Shown in pieces: positions 1-8,142 of a stretch of 64,000 bases of DNA. The notes beneath the pieces were generated by a model. The model was not told where the DNA came from. It made no database searches and worked only from the letters and a program-made list of their open reading frames with translations. Position numbers and translations under genes: made by a program. This stretch comes from JAGRMG01 sp047975215 (GTDB lineage: Bacteria; Pseudomonadota; Alphaproteobacteria; Rhodobacterales; Rhodobacteraceae): positions 8,369-72,368 of the forward strand of contig JBKEDD010000090.1 of NCBI GenBank assembly GCA_047975215.1, given 5' to 3'. Every line of letters starts with the position of its first letter. Position 1 is the stretch's first letter.

Positions 1-902
1 CCTATGATGACTATCTGCCGCTCATCGAGGCGGCCGGCATCGGCGCCATGGTGCGGCCAACCGGCGAGTTGCACGTCTTCGAGACAGATGCCGCCTTCGG
101 GGCGGCGTGCGCCGGCGGCTTTGCGATGCGGCACGCCCATGGCGTGCGGGTCGAGAAACTCGACGCCGCGCAGGTCGGCGAGCTCGAGCCCGCCCTCACC
201 CGCACCGTGCGCCACGGCCTGTTCCTGTCCGACTGTTACCAGACCGTGAACCCGAAAAGCTTCGTTGTGGCGCTGGCCGCCCACTTCATCGCCAATGGCG
301 GCACTTTCGTGCGGGCGCGGGTGGAGGACCTGCAGGCCGGACGGCAGGAGGGGGTAACGGTGACGACGACCGCCGGCGCCATCGCGGCCGACCGCGTTGT
401 CCTTGCCTTCGGTGCCTTTTCCGCTCCCTGGGCCCGGCGGCTGGGCGTGCGTGTGCAGCTCGATTCGGAGCGCGGATATCACGTGATGCTGCCGCAGCCT
501 GGCGTCGCCCTCAACCGTACCGTGGTGTCGGGCGAGTACAAATTTGCGCTGGCACCGATCGACGGCAATGTCCGCATCACCGGCACGGCTGAACTTGCTC
601 GCGTTGGCGCGCCGCCCGCCTATGAGCGCGCCACCCGCCTCATCCCACTTGCCCGACACATGCTGCCGGGCCTCGACGACACGGGGCGCACGCTGTGGAT
701 GGGGCACCGGCCCTCCACACCCGACAGCCTGCCGGTGCTGGGTTTTCTGCCCGACCATCCCGGCGTCATCTTTGCTTTCGGCCACAACCATTCCGGACTG
801 ACCCTAGGCGGCACCACCGGGAGGATCGTCGCCGATCTGGTCGCCGGCCGGCCGGCCATCACCGACCTATCGCCCTTCAGGCCGACCCGTTTTCATTCCT
901 GA
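1..902 (+). CDS. FAD-dependent amine/D-amino acid oxidoreductase (DAO family), 5' end cut by window
   Basis: The reading frame is open from base 3 and starts before the window, so the N-terminal FAD-binding GxGxxG is not visible. What remains (about 299 residues) is the substrate-binding and C-terminal FAD half of a DadA/glycine-oxidase type flavoprotein. The ending GHNHSGLTLGGTTGRIVADL is the typical C-terminal FAD contact of this family, followed by a short SPFRPTRF-like tail. Such enzymes oxidise an amine or amino acid to an imine or keto acid with FAD. It lies 26 bases before a PLP enzyme gene and shares the strand with RidA and a polar amino acid ABC importer. This suggests oxidation of an imported amino acid or opine-like compound. 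The substrate cannot be read from the sequence. Confidence 0.85.
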   Translation, partial: YDDYLPLIEAAGIGAMVRPTGELHVFETDAAFGAACAGGFAMRHAHGVRVEKLDAAQVGELEPALTRTVRHGLFLSDCYQTVNPKSFVVALAAHFIANGGTFVRARVEDLQAGRQEGVTVTTTAGAIAADRVVLAFGAFSAPWARRLGVRVQLDSERGYHVMLPQPGVALNRTVVSGEYKFALAPIDGNVRITGTAELARVGAPPAYERATRLIPLARHMLPGLDDTGRTLWMGHRPSTPDSLPVLGFLPDHPGVIFAFGHNHSGLTLGGTTGRIVADLVAGRPAITDLSPFRPTRFHS

Positions 903-928
903 TGTTAAGAGCCGGACACGCATCGAAC

Positions 929-2434
929 ATGAACCAGCATCCTGTCTCCATCTATCGCAGGCTCGGCGTCGAACCGGTCGTCAATTGCGGCTCCTCGCGC
1001 TCCTTCTATGGCAGCAGCGTCATGAGCGATCCGGTACGCGAGGCCATCGTCAGCGCCTCGCTCGACTATGTCATCATGGAGGAGCTGGCCGAGGCGATCG
1101 GCCAGCGGCTTGCCGACCTGACCGGAGCCGGATGGGGCACCGTCACTGCCGGTTCATCGGGCGGGCTGGCGCTCGCCGCCGCGGCATGTGTGGCCGCTAA
1201 CGATCCGCTGCGCATGCTGCACATGCCGCAATCCTTCCATGGCGAACAGCGCGTGGTGCTGACACCGAAGGGGCAGCGCTTCGCCTATGACCAGGCCATC
1301 CGCCTCGTCGGCGCCATCATCGTCGAGGTCGGCAGCCTGGAGGAACTGCACGCTGCGCTACGCGAGCGGCATGTCATCGCCATCTCGATCTTCGGCGAGC
1401 GCGATGCCTGCGCCCCGGTCAGGTTCGACGACATCCTGCCCGTAGCGCGCGAGGCGGGCGTGCCCGTGCTGGTCGATGCGGCCTCCGAGCCGCTTGGCCG
1501 CCCCGAAAGCTGGACCGCGCGCGGCGCCGATCTCGTCGTCTACAGCATCGGCAAGCTGATCCGCGGCCCGGCCGCCGCCGGCCTGCTGCTCGGCCGCAAG
1601 GACCTCGTCCGCGCCGCATGGTTCAACGGACCCCCTCATCAGGGCTTCGCCCGCGCAATGAAGATCGGCAAGGAGGAGATGGTGGGCGCCATCGCCGCCG
1701 TCGAATACTGGTTCTCGCGCGATCACGAGGCCGAGCGCCGTGGCTGGCGCCGCCGGCTTGAGGTCATCCGCGATTGCCTGCGCCCGATCAACACGCTCCG
1801 GCTCGACCTGTCGGAACTGGTCGGCGGCGTGCCGCGGTTGAAGATCGACTGGTCGCAATGCCAGCCGGGCCTGTCCTTTCTGGAGCTGCGCGCCGAGCTG
1901 CTGGCGCGGCGGCCGCGGATCCTCATTGACGACTATGGCGGAAGCGACAGCTCCACCATGCTCAACCCGTTTGCGCTGCGCGACGGCGAGGAGGTGCTGG
2001 TCGCTGAGGCACTCCACGAAGCGTTCTCGGCCGTCCGCCCTGTCGTTTCGCCGCTGCCCGTCACCGATGCTGACGTCAGCGGCGAATGGGTGGTCGAGCT
2101 CGACTTCGCCAATGGTCCCGTCCGCCATCGCCTGCAGTTGCAGCGCCGCGGTGACCGGCTTTCCGGCGTCCATCTGGCGCCTGGCAACCGGGCCAAGGCC
2201 AGCGGCGCAATGAAGGCCGGCGGCTTCGAGTTCCAGGCGTTCCACATGGTCGAGGGCAACACCGTCAGCTACCGCTTCGTGGCGCAGGAATGCTCGGCCA
2301 CCCGCATCGCCGGCTTCGTCGAACTGGGCGCGGCGGCCAGCCACACCAGAGGGCCGACGACATTCGGCCAGTTCGGGACCGTCCGGTTCCGCGCCGCACC
2401 CGCATCCGAAGGGGTTTCGCCGCCGCGCGGCTGA
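929..2434 (+). CDS. SelA-fold PLP-dependent lyase/transferase with C-terminal extension
   Basis: A 501-residue protein. The first ~370 residues resemble the SelA/D-glucosaminate-6-phosphate ammonia-lyase branch of fold-type I PLP enzymes. The motif YSIGKLIRGP places the Schiff-base lysine at about Lys209, and a glycine-rich GTVTAGSSGGLALAAAA segment near residue 75 suits phosphate binding. The last ~120 residues (from about DADVSGEWVV) form a beta-rich extension not found in SelA itself. I chose the ATG at 929 because the homologous start (MNQHPVSIYRRLGV) is there; the frame is open further upstream without similarity. An ammonia-lyase of this type would release an enamine that the next gene, RidA, could hydrolyse. 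Exact reaction unknown; a beta-eliminating or deaminating activity is inference. Confidence 0.75.
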   Translation: MNQHPVSIYRRLGVEPVVNCGSSRSFYGSSVMSDPVREAIVSASLDYVIMEELAEAIGQRLADLTGAGWGTVTAGSSGGLALAAAACVAANDPLRMLHMPQSFHGEQRVVLTPKGQRFAYDQAIRLVGAIIVEVGSLEELHAALRERHVIAISIFGERDACAPVRFDDILPVAREAGVPVLVDAASEPLGRPESWTARGADLVVYSIGKLIRGPAAAGLLLGRKDLVRAAWFNGPPHQGFARAMKIGKEEMVGAIAAVEYWFSRDHEAERRGWRRRLEVIRDCLRPINTLRLDLSELVGGVPRLKIDWSQCQPGLSFLELRAELLARRPRILIDDYGGSDSSTMLNPFALRDGEEVLVAEALHEAFSAVRPVVSPLPVTDADVSGEWVVELDFANGPVRHRLQLQRRGDRLSGVHLAPGNRAKASGAMKAGGFEFQAFHMVEGNTVSYRFVAQECSATRIAGFVELGAAASHTRGPTTFGQFGTVRFRAAPASEGVSPPRG

Positions 2435-2463
2435 CGCCGCGCCCACATCCGATAAGAGGTCTC

Positions 2464-2820
2464 ATGACACCGCACTACATCAATCCGCAAAACCTGCGCC
2501 ACCGCTCCGACACCGTTGTCTTCAACGGCGTCGCTTATGTCTCCGGCGTCGTGCCGGGCGACAACGCCCTGCCCGTGACCGAACAGACCTGGCAGGCGCT
2601 GGAACAGATCGACCGGCGGCTGGCCGAGGCGGGGACCGACCGCTCCCGCCTTCTTTCGGCGACCATCTGGATGCAGGACGTCAATCGCGACATCGGCAGG
2701 TTCAACGAGGCCTGGAACGCCTGGTTGGCGCCCGGGCGGCAGCCGGCCCGCGCCTGCGTGCAGGCTGTGCTGCAGGGCGGCGCCATCCTAGAGGTTGCGG
2801 TCGTCGCAGCCATGCCATGA
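2464..2820 (+). CDS. RidA family enamine/imine deaminase
   Basis: 118 residues, the normal length for YjgF/YER057c/UK114 proteins. The family signature is at the C-terminus: PARACVQ with the carboxylate-binding arginine at about Arg96, and LEVAVVA with Glu110 in the position of the catalytic-site glutamate. Family members form trimers and hydrolyse reactive enamines/imines made by PLP or flavin enzymes to the keto acid plus ammonia. The ATG at 2464 follows an AGAGG ribosome site and lies 29 bases after the PLP enzyme, so the three enzymes are probably one transcript. The pairing with an oxidase and a lyase fits clean-up of an imine intermediate. Confidence 0.85.
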   Translation: MTPHYINPQNLRHRSDTVVFNGVAYVSGVVPGDNALPVTEQTWQALEQIDRRLAEAGTDRSRLLSATIWMQDVNRDIGRFNEAWNAWLAPGRQPARACVQAVLQGGAILEVAVVAAMP

Positions 2821-2821
2821 G

Positions 2822-2841
2822 GCCTGCCCGCCCCCGCAGGC
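2822..2841 (+). terminator. GC hairpin after ridA
   Basis: GCCTGC at 2822-2827 pairs with GCAGGC at 2836-2841 around an 8-base C-rich loop. There is no T-run, so it may be a weak attenuator between the enzyme genes and the transporter genes rather than a full stop. Confidence 0.3.
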
Positions 2842-2920
2842 TGGGGCCGGAACAGGGGCGGGACGGCCGGGCAGGAACGGCACGAAGAACGCCGCTGCGC
2901 CGGCGTGAAGGGAGAATGAG

Positions 2921-3022
2921 ATGAAGAAGGCCGCAATCGCCCGCCACAGATCCGCCACAATGCCGACGAAGGCCGCCGGCACGGTCCGGGAGCCGGCGGG
3001 ATCCGGGTATCGAGATGAGTGA
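2921..3022 (+). CDS. Possible 33-residue leader ORF before the ABC permease genes
   Basis: An ATG at 2921 sits 6 bases after a strong AAGGGAG ribosome site and opens a 33-codon frame. Its stop lies inside the first codons of the permease gene (ATG 3015), so translation of the two could be coupled. The peptide is basic (MKKAAIARHRS start) and has no recognised family. It may be a leader peptide, or the scar of a deleted gene start, since the permease itself has a weaker ribosome site. Coding status is uncertain. Confidence 0.3.
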   Translation: MKKAAIARHRSATMPTKAAGTVREPAGSGYRDE

Positions 3023-3698
3023 TTTCGTCATCGTCCTGTCGCCTCCTTATCTTCAGGAATTTGCGAACGGGCTCCTGCTGACGCTGGTCATGACTACCGC
3101 CTTCCTGGTGCTGGGCGGCTTGTGGGGCGTCGTGCTGACCATGCTGCGCATGGTGCCGGGGCTCGACCCGCTTGTAGCCGCCTATATCTCGATCCACCGC
3201 AACGTGCCCCTGCTGGTGCAGATCATGTTCTGGTATTTCGCGGCGCCGGAATTCATGCCGACTTTCGTTACCGAATGGGTCAACCAGCGGTCGAGCGAGA
3301 TCTATTTCGCCATCCTGGCCATCAGTCTGGCCTTCGGCGCCTACGTATCGGAAGACCTGCGCAGTGGTATCCGCTCGCTGCCGCCGGTGCAGTATGAGGC
3401 GGCGCGCGCCGTCGGGCTCAGCTATGTCCAGACGATGCGACTGGTCATCATTCCGCAGGCAGCACGGGTGTCGCTGCCGGCGCTCACCAACCAGTTCCTG
3501 CTTTACTTCAAGGGCACCAGCATCGCCTCCGCCATCGGCGCGGCCGAGTTAACCCATGCTGCCTATTCCGTCAACAATACCACCTATCTGACCTATCAGA
3601 CCTTTGCGGTGGCGACGGTGCTTTATCTGGCGATTTCGCTGGCGATCATGGCCGTCAGCGCCCGGCTGCAATCCTCCGGCAGGGAGTGGCCGCGATGA
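3015..3698 (+). CDS. Polar amino acid ABC transporter permease (HisM/GltJ type)
   Basis: 227 residues, about five membrane segments. It has the amino-acid permease signature: an N-terminal helix (LQEFANGLLLTLVMTTAFLV), SIHRNVPLLVQIMFWYFAAPE as the GTP-like external loop motif, and the ATPase-coupling EAA loop YEAARAVGLSYVQTMRLVII. It forms the inner-membrane channel with the next gene, whose ATG overlaps this stop (ATGA). The pairing of two different permeases indicates a heterodimeric PAAT-family importer. Substrate is probably an amino acid or related compound degraded by the upstream enzymes. Confidence 0.88.
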   Translation: MSDFVIVLSPPYLQEFANGLLLTLVMTTAFLVLGGLWGVVLTMLRMVPGLDPLVAAYISIHRNVPLLVQIMFWYFAAPEFMPTFVTEWVNQRSSEIYFAILAISLAFGAYVSEDLRSGIRSLPPVQYEAARAVGLSYVQTMRLVIIPQAARVSLPALTNQFLLYFKGTSIASAIGAAELTHAAYSVNNTTYLTYQTFAVATVLYLAISLAIMAVSARLQSSGREWPR

Positions 3699-4423
3699 TC
3701 GAGATCATCGACAAATACTGGCTTCTGCTTCTCATCGGCCAGTATCCGCATGGCCCGCTGGGTGGGCTGGCGATGACGATCATCATCGCCTTCAGCGCGC
3801 TGGCGGCGTCCCTGCCACTGGCCGTCCTGCTGGCGCTTGCCCGCACCAGCGGCATCTTGTGGTTGGAGCGGCCGGTGCTGTGGCTCGCCACCTTCGTGCG
3901 CGGCCTACCCTTCCTGATGTTCGTGTTCTGGGTCTATTTCGGCGTGCCGGCGCTTTTCGGCGTCTCTCTGGACGGCATCACCACCATGGTGGTGGCGCTC
4001 ATCATCTATGAATCCGCCTATATATCAGAGATTGTGCGCGCCGGCATCGAGGCCATTCCGCGCGGTCAGATCGAAGCGGCCAATTCGCTGGGCCTCAAAT
4101 ATGGCGTGCGCACCTTCCGCATAGTGCTGCCGCAGGCACTGTTCAACATGCTGCCCAGCCTCATCACCCAGTTTGCCTCGATCGTGAAGGAGACCTCGAT
4201 CGGCTACATCATCAGCGCACAGGAGCTGACATTCGCCGCCACGCAGGTGAACAATCTGGAACTGACAAAGCCGCTGGAGATATTCGCCATCCTTGCCGTC
4301 GCCTATTACCTGCTTTGCGGCGGCGTAGTGCTTGCGGCGCGCATGCTAGAGCGGCGGGTGATGCGGCGGCGCGAGCAGGCGGCCGAGGCGGTGCAGCCCT
4401 TGACACCGGCGGTGGCGGAATGA
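3695..4423 (+). CDS. Polar amino acid ABC transporter permease, second subunit
   Basis: 242 residues from the ATG at 3695, which overlaps the previous stop by ATGA and has AGGGAG eight bases upstream; a GTG nine bases earlier is less likely. It carries the amino-acid permease motif RGLPFLMFVFWVYFGVPALF and the EAA loop IEAANSLGLKYGVRTFRIVL. The C-terminus is a charged, arginine-rich cytoplasmic tail. It is the partner of the preceding permease in a heterodimeric inner-membrane channel. Its stop overlaps the ATPase start. Confidence 0.88.
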   Translation: MIEIIDKYWLLLLIGQYPHGPLGGLAMTIIIAFSALAASLPLAVLLALARTSGILWLERPVLWLATFVRGLPFLMFVFWVYFGVPALFGVSLDGITTMVVALIIYESAYISEIVRAGIEAIPRGQIEAANSLGLKYGVRTFRIVLPQALFNMLPSLITQFASIVKETSIGYIISAQELTFAATQVNNLELTKPLEIFAILAVAYYLLCGGVVLAARMLERRVMRRREQAAEAVQPLTPAVAE

Positions 4424-5175
4424 TCCGGCTTTGCGATGTCAGTAAGTCCTATGGCAACCTGCCGGCGCTGCGCAATGTCAGCGGCTCTGTGGCCGCGGGC
4501 CAGGTGGTGGTGGTATGCGGCCCGTCCGGCTCCAGCAAATCGACCCTCATCCGCACCATCAACCGGCTGGAGCCGATCCAGGGCGGGCGCATCCTGATAG
4601 AAGGCCGCGACATTCACGAGCGCGGCTGGTCGGTCAACGACTTGCGCAGCAAGGTCGGCTTCGTCTTCCAGTCCTTCGGCCTGTTCCAGAATCTGGATGC
4701 GCTCGGCAATGTGGCGCTGGCGCTGGTTCATGTCCGGCGTATGCCGCGCCGGGATGCGGAAACGGCCGTGATGGACCAGCTCGAGCGCCTAGGCTTGGCC
4801 GACAAGGCCCGCCACATGCCCTCGCAGTTGTCGGGCGGCCAGCAGCAGCGCGTCGCCATCGCGCGTGCACTGGTGATGAAGCCAGCGGTGCTGCTTCTCG
4901 ACGAGCCGACTTCGGCACTTGACCCCGAAATGGTCGGCGAGGTGCTGCGCACCATCGAGCAGCTGGCCAGCGCCGGTCTGACCATGATGTGCGTCACCCA
5001 CGAGATGGGCTTTGCACGGCGCGTCGCCGACCGGATCTGGCTCATGGAGATGGGCGAGCTGAAGGTCGATGTCGACGCCGCCACCTTCTTCGCCGGCAAG
5101 ACAGGTCCCCGCGCCCGCGAATTCCTGAACGATCACTACGACCCCAAGCGTTCCACAGGAGGAGACGGAAAATGA
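4420..5175 (+). CDS. Polar amino acid ABC transporter ATP-binding protein (GlnQ type), unusual Walker A
   Basis: 251 residues, the usual length for GlnQ/HisP ATPases. Visible motifs are Q-loop FVFQSFGLFQ, signature LSGGQQQR, Walker B VLLLDEPTSALDPE and H-loop CVTHEMGFA. The Walker A motif is GPSGSSKST at residues 34-42, with Ser39 where nearly all P-loops have glycine. The ATG at 4420 overlaps the permease stop and its own stop overlaps the binding-protein start (both ATGA), so the four transport genes are translationally coupled. It powers uptake at the cytoplasmic face of the membrane. Whether the Gly-to-Ser change lowers ATPase activity cannot be told from sequence. Confidence 0.9.
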   Translation: MIRLCDVSKSYGNLPALRNVSGSVAAGQVVVVCGPSGSSKSTLIRTINRLEPIQGGRILIEGRDIHERGWSVNDLRSKVGFVFQSFGLFQNLDALGNVALALVHVRRMPRRDAETAVMDQLERLGLADKARHMPSQLSGGQQQRVAIARALVMKPAVLLLDEPTSALDPEMVGEVLRTIEQLASAGLTMMCVTHEMGFARRVADRIWLMEMGELKVDVDAATFFAGKTGPRAREFLNDHYDPKRSTGGDGK

Positions 5176-5996
5176 AACACTCGCTACAGGCAGCACTTGT
5201 ATTCGCCGCCGCCACGCTCGCGCTCGCCGCGCCGGCCGCGGCCGACCAACTCGAGGACATTCAGGCCAAAGACGAACTCGTCTGCGGCACCATTGGCACG
5301 GTGCCGCCCTTCAGCTTCCAGGACCCGGCTACCCGCACCACCGTCGGCTACGACGTCGACATCTGCAATCTCATCGCCGAAGGTCTGGGCGTGAAGGCCC
5401 GGATCGTGCTGGTAGCGGGTGCGGCCCGCATCCCCGAGCTCAATCAGGGCCACCTCGACGTCGTCACCGGTTCGCTGGGCTGGACGCCGGAGCGGGCCAG
5501 GCAAGTCGACTACAGCTATTCCTACTATTTTTCTAACCAGATGGTCGGTGTGACGGAAAAGTCGGGCATCGACTCGGTTAGGGAATTGGAGGGCAAGCGC
5601 GTTTCGGCGCAATCGGCCTCCACCTCCGAGGCGATCGCTAAGGAGAAGCTGCCGGGCTCGCAGATCGTGTCATTTCAGGACGTTCCGCAGGCGCTGCTGG
5701 CCCGCAATCAGGGCCGCGTGCAGGGCCTCGTCCTGTCGGAGCTGATGCTGCGCAATTTCGCCGCCACCAGCGCCGGCACCGACACCGCGATCAAGGTGCT
5801 CGAGGATTCGACGCTGATGGTCGAGAAGGTGGGCGTCGGCGTGCGCAAGGGCCAGGAAATCCTTCTTGCCCGGGTCAACGAGATTCTCGCCGGAGCCGAC
5901 GAAAGCGGTGCGCTCAACGCCATCTATGACAAGTGGCTCGGCAAGGACTCGCAGTTCAACATGCCGCGCAGCTTCCAAGTGGCGCCGATCGAGTAG
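5172..5996 (+). CDS. Periplasmic amino acid-binding protein of the ABC importer
   Basis: 274 residues with a clear Sec signal peptide (MKHSLQAALVFAAATLALAA, cleavage after AAA near residue 24). The mature part is an SBP_bac_3 (cluster F) protein: ELVCGTIGTVPPFSFQDP at the start, GYDVDICNLIAEGLG, and the domain-crossover region VSAQSASTSEAIAKEKLPG. The usual ligand arginine/aspartate pattern is altered (VAGAARIPELNQGHLDVVTG), so the ligand may not be a common amino acid. Last gene of the operon; a strong hairpin follows 11 bases after the stop. Confidence 0.88.
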   Translation: MKHSLQAALVFAAATLALAAPAAADQLEDIQAKDELVCGTIGTVPPFSFQDPATRTTVGYDVDICNLIAEGLGVKARIVLVAGAARIPELNQGHLDVVTGSLGWTPERARQVDYSYSYYFSNQMVGVTEKSGIDSVRELEGKRVSAQSASTSEAIAKEKLPGSQIVSFQDVPQALLARNQGRVQGLVLSELMLRNFAATSAGTDTAIKVLEDSTLMVEKVGVGVRKGQEILLARVNEILAGADESGALNAIYDKWLGKDSQFNMPRSFQVAPIE

Positions 5997-6007
5997 GATG
6001 CGAGGGC

Positions 6008-6030
6008 GGCGATCCGGCTACCGGATCGCC
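6008..6030 (+). terminator. Perfect 10-bp hairpin after the ABC operon
   Basis: GGCGATCCGG at 6008-6017 pairs perfectly with CCGGATCGCC at 6021-6030 across a 3-base CTA loop, 11 bases after the binding-protein stop. No T-run follows. The same stem sequence recurs between pstS and pstC at 60427-60454. Confidence 0.65.
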
Positions 6031-6136
6031 CCGGCAGGACGCCGCTTGCCCGGAAGGCGGGCGGCACCCTGCTTTTGCGCTGACGCGTCAGCCGACGACG
6101 GTCAACTCGCGGACAAGGCCGGTTAGCGAGCGGGCG

Positions 6137-6330
6137 GGTCATGTCAAAAGAACCTGGCTTGCGGCGGGGCAGGGGGCTGGATAGCGTCCCGGTATTACGA
6201 AACGCGATCCATTCAAGCACTTCAAAACCAGCGGCGAGATCATCTGTCTGGACGTGATGCTGTATGTCAGGCTTCCGTTTCATTGCGGAACGTCGAGGAT
6301 CTGCTCCATGAACCGGGTAAGGGACAGGTC
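6137..6330 (+). mobile_element. IS6-family left-end remnant with frameshifted transposase start
   Basis: The stretch GAACCTGGCTTGCGGCGGGG and the codons that follow resemble the left end of IS6-family elements. From about 6195 the frame reads ITKRDPFKHFKTSGEI, then DVMLYVRLPF; after one missing base it continues as SLRNVEDLLHEPG. That is the conserved N-terminus of IS6 transposases (about 45 of 240 residues). Everything downstream, including the DDE catalytic residues, is gone. A similar left end is at 20506-20615 in the same orientation. Confidence 0.65.
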
Positions 6331-6361
6331 TGCTGTCCTTGTGGAGACTGGTTAGAATTGG

Positions 6362-6512
6362 TCTGGCAGCACCCGGGGAAAGCCTCGCGGACCCGTCGCA
6401 GCTGGTTGCGGCGGAAGGCGATGGCCTGGATCGTCGACATCGAAATCCGCGCCACCCGAATGCCGTTCGGATCGCCGTCGAGCAGGAAGATGTTGATCGA
6501 GCGGGGTTTCGC
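6362..6512 (-). pseudogene. N-terminal fragment of a GIY-YIG nuclease-like protein
   Basis: Reading the reverse strand from 6512, the frame gives SINIFLLDGDPNGIRVARIS then TIQAIAFRRNQL and ends its similarity near EAFPG. This resembles the N-terminal ~50 residues seen in some accessory-region GIY-YIG nuclease proteins that begin with an INIFL-DG-P-G pattern. No start codon is evident and the nuclease domain itself is absent. It is recognised from one short block, so the family name is tentative. Confidence 0.4.
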
Positions 6513-6576
6513 AAAATCGCCTTGCGTCCATGGCCACTTTGGCCACTATTGCCCGATCGTTAGCAGGTGGCGCACC

Positions 6577-6660
6577 ATGCAGGCAATATCGGCCAAGGAC
6601 GCAAAGTACAATTTCGGCAGGCTGATCGACATGGCGCGGGCTGAGCCGGCCACGGTTCAA
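6577..6660 (+). pseudogene. Phd/YefM antitoxin N-terminal fragment
   Basis: ATG at 6577 opens MQAISAKDAKYNFGRLIDMA and a few more codons, the DNA-binding N-terminus of Phd-family antitoxins, with a plausible GCAGG ribosome site. Similarity stops after about 28 codons where the sequence passes into an HsdR fragment in another frame. The toxin gene and the antitoxin's C-terminal toxin-binding part are missing, so it cannot act as a toxin-antitoxin module. Confidence 0.6.
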
Positions 6661-7984
6661 CTCGCTGTTCGCTGTGGCCTCGATCGAGGCGGCCAAACGC
6701 TATTATCTGGAGTTTGCCGCGCAGCAGGCGGCCTTGCCCGAGGCACAGCGGCTGAAGGTCGGGCTGATCTTCAGCTTTGCCGCCAATGAAGACGATGAGG
6801 GCGGCCTGCTGGGCGAGGAGGAGTTCGAGACCGAGGGGCTGGACCAGTCATCGCGCGATTTTCTGGATGCGGCGATCAAGGATTACAACGCGCATTTCGG
6901 CACCAGTTTCGATACCTCGGCCGACAAGTTCCAGAACTATTACAAGGATCTGTCACAGCGCCTGAAAAAGCGCGAACTGGACCTGGTGATTGTCGTCAAC
7001 ATGTTCCTGACCGGTTTCGACGCCACCACGCTCAACACGCTCTGGGCCGACAAGAACCTGAAGGCGCATGGGCTGATCCAGGCCTATTCGCGCACCAACC
7101 GCATCCTCAACTCGGTCAAGACCTACGGAAATATCGTTTCCTTCCGCAACCTGGAGCAGGAAACCAACGACGCGCTGGCGCTGTTCGGCAACAAGGATGC
7201 GAAGGGCATCGTGCTGCTGAAACCCTATGGGGAATATTGCCAGGAGTATAAGGAGCGGGTCGAGGAACTTATTGCCGGGTTTCCCTTGGGCAGCACGATT
7301 GTCGGCGAGACCGCCCAGAAGGCATTCGTCTAGCTATTCGGCTCGATCCTGCGGCTGAAGAACATCCTTGTCGTATTTGACGATTTCGCCGGCAACGAGA
7401 TCCTGAGCGAGCGTGATTTTCAGGACTATCAGAGCCAGTATCTGAACCTTCACGCCGAGTTCCGCGCTGCATCGGGGGCCGACAAGGAGGCGATCAATGA
7501 TGACGTGGTGTTCGAGATCGAGCTCATCAAGCAGGTGGAGATCAACGTCGATTACATCCTGCTGCTGGTGGAACGATACCTGAAGAAGAGGGGCACGGGC
7601 GAAGACAAGGAGATCCGCGCCACCATCGATCGTGCGGTCAGCTCGAGCCCGTCCCTGCGCAACAAGAAGGATCTCATCGAGCAGTTCGTCGACACCGTTT
7701 CCACCAAGGCCAGGGTGGATGCGCAATGGCAGGCCTTCGTGGCGGCGAAGAAGGCCGAGGAACTGGAACGCATCATCGCGGAAGAGAACCTGAACGCAGA
7801 GGCGACCCGCAGCTTCATTGACAGCGCCTTCCGTGATGGCAGCGTGCCCGCCACCGGCACGGCAATCACCAGGATCCTGCCGCCGGTCTCGCGGTTCTCC
7901 AAAGACAACGGCCATGCGGCCAAGAAGCGAACAGTTCTGGACAGGCTGGCAGCGTTCTTCGAGCGCTATTTCGGGCTGGCCTGA
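6653..7984 (+). pseudogene. hsdR: Type I restriction enzyme HsdR, C-terminal fragment with amber stop
   Basis: About 443 codons from NSLFAVASIEAAKRYY onward match the second motor domain and C-terminal part of HsdR (R) subunits. Motor motifs visible are VNMFLTGFDATTLNTLW (helicase motif V region) and GLIQAYSRTNRIL (motif VI, with the arginine finger). Codon 7331-7333 is TAG inside a conserved stretch (KAFV-stop-LFGSILRL); the frame resumes unbroken to a TGA at 7984. The PD-(D/E)XK nuclease and first motor domain are absent, and no hsdM or hsdS is nearby. It is therefore dead both by truncation and by a nonsense mutation. Confidence 0.85.
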
Positions 7985-8046
7985 GGACACAAGCATCTCG
8001 CGCGCAAGGCCACTGAGGCCGTCAACGCGCAGCCGAGCCATCTACC

Positions 8047-8142
8047 GTTGATGTACAATCCGCGATCGTGTTCGACGATCCCGTCTCCTCGCTCGACCAT
8101 TTGCATCGAGACAGGATGGCGACCCGGTTGGGATGTGGTTAA
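8047..8142 (+). pseudogene. AAA-family ATPase Walker B fragment
   Basis: The frame from 8047 reads AIVFDDPVSSLDHLHRDRMA and then a TAA. FDDPVSSLD is the Walker B/D-loop block of ABC-type AAA ATPases of the RloC/AAA_13 kind found next to restriction systems. Only about 31 codons remain, with no Walker A or start. It adds to the set of defence-gene scraps in this 2-kb stretch. Confidence 0.5.

Noticed and set aside
1358..2446. Long reverse-strand open frame opposite the SelA-fold gene
   Set aside because: High GC makes antisense frames long; it has no family motif, and the forward frame has clear PLP-enzyme motifs.
6577..6660. Active toxin-antitoxin module
   Set aside because: Only the first ~28 codons of a Phd protein exist and no toxin gene follows.
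6653..7984. Functional restriction-modification system
   Set aside because: HsdR lacks its nuclease domain and has an amber stop; hsdM and hsdS are absent.
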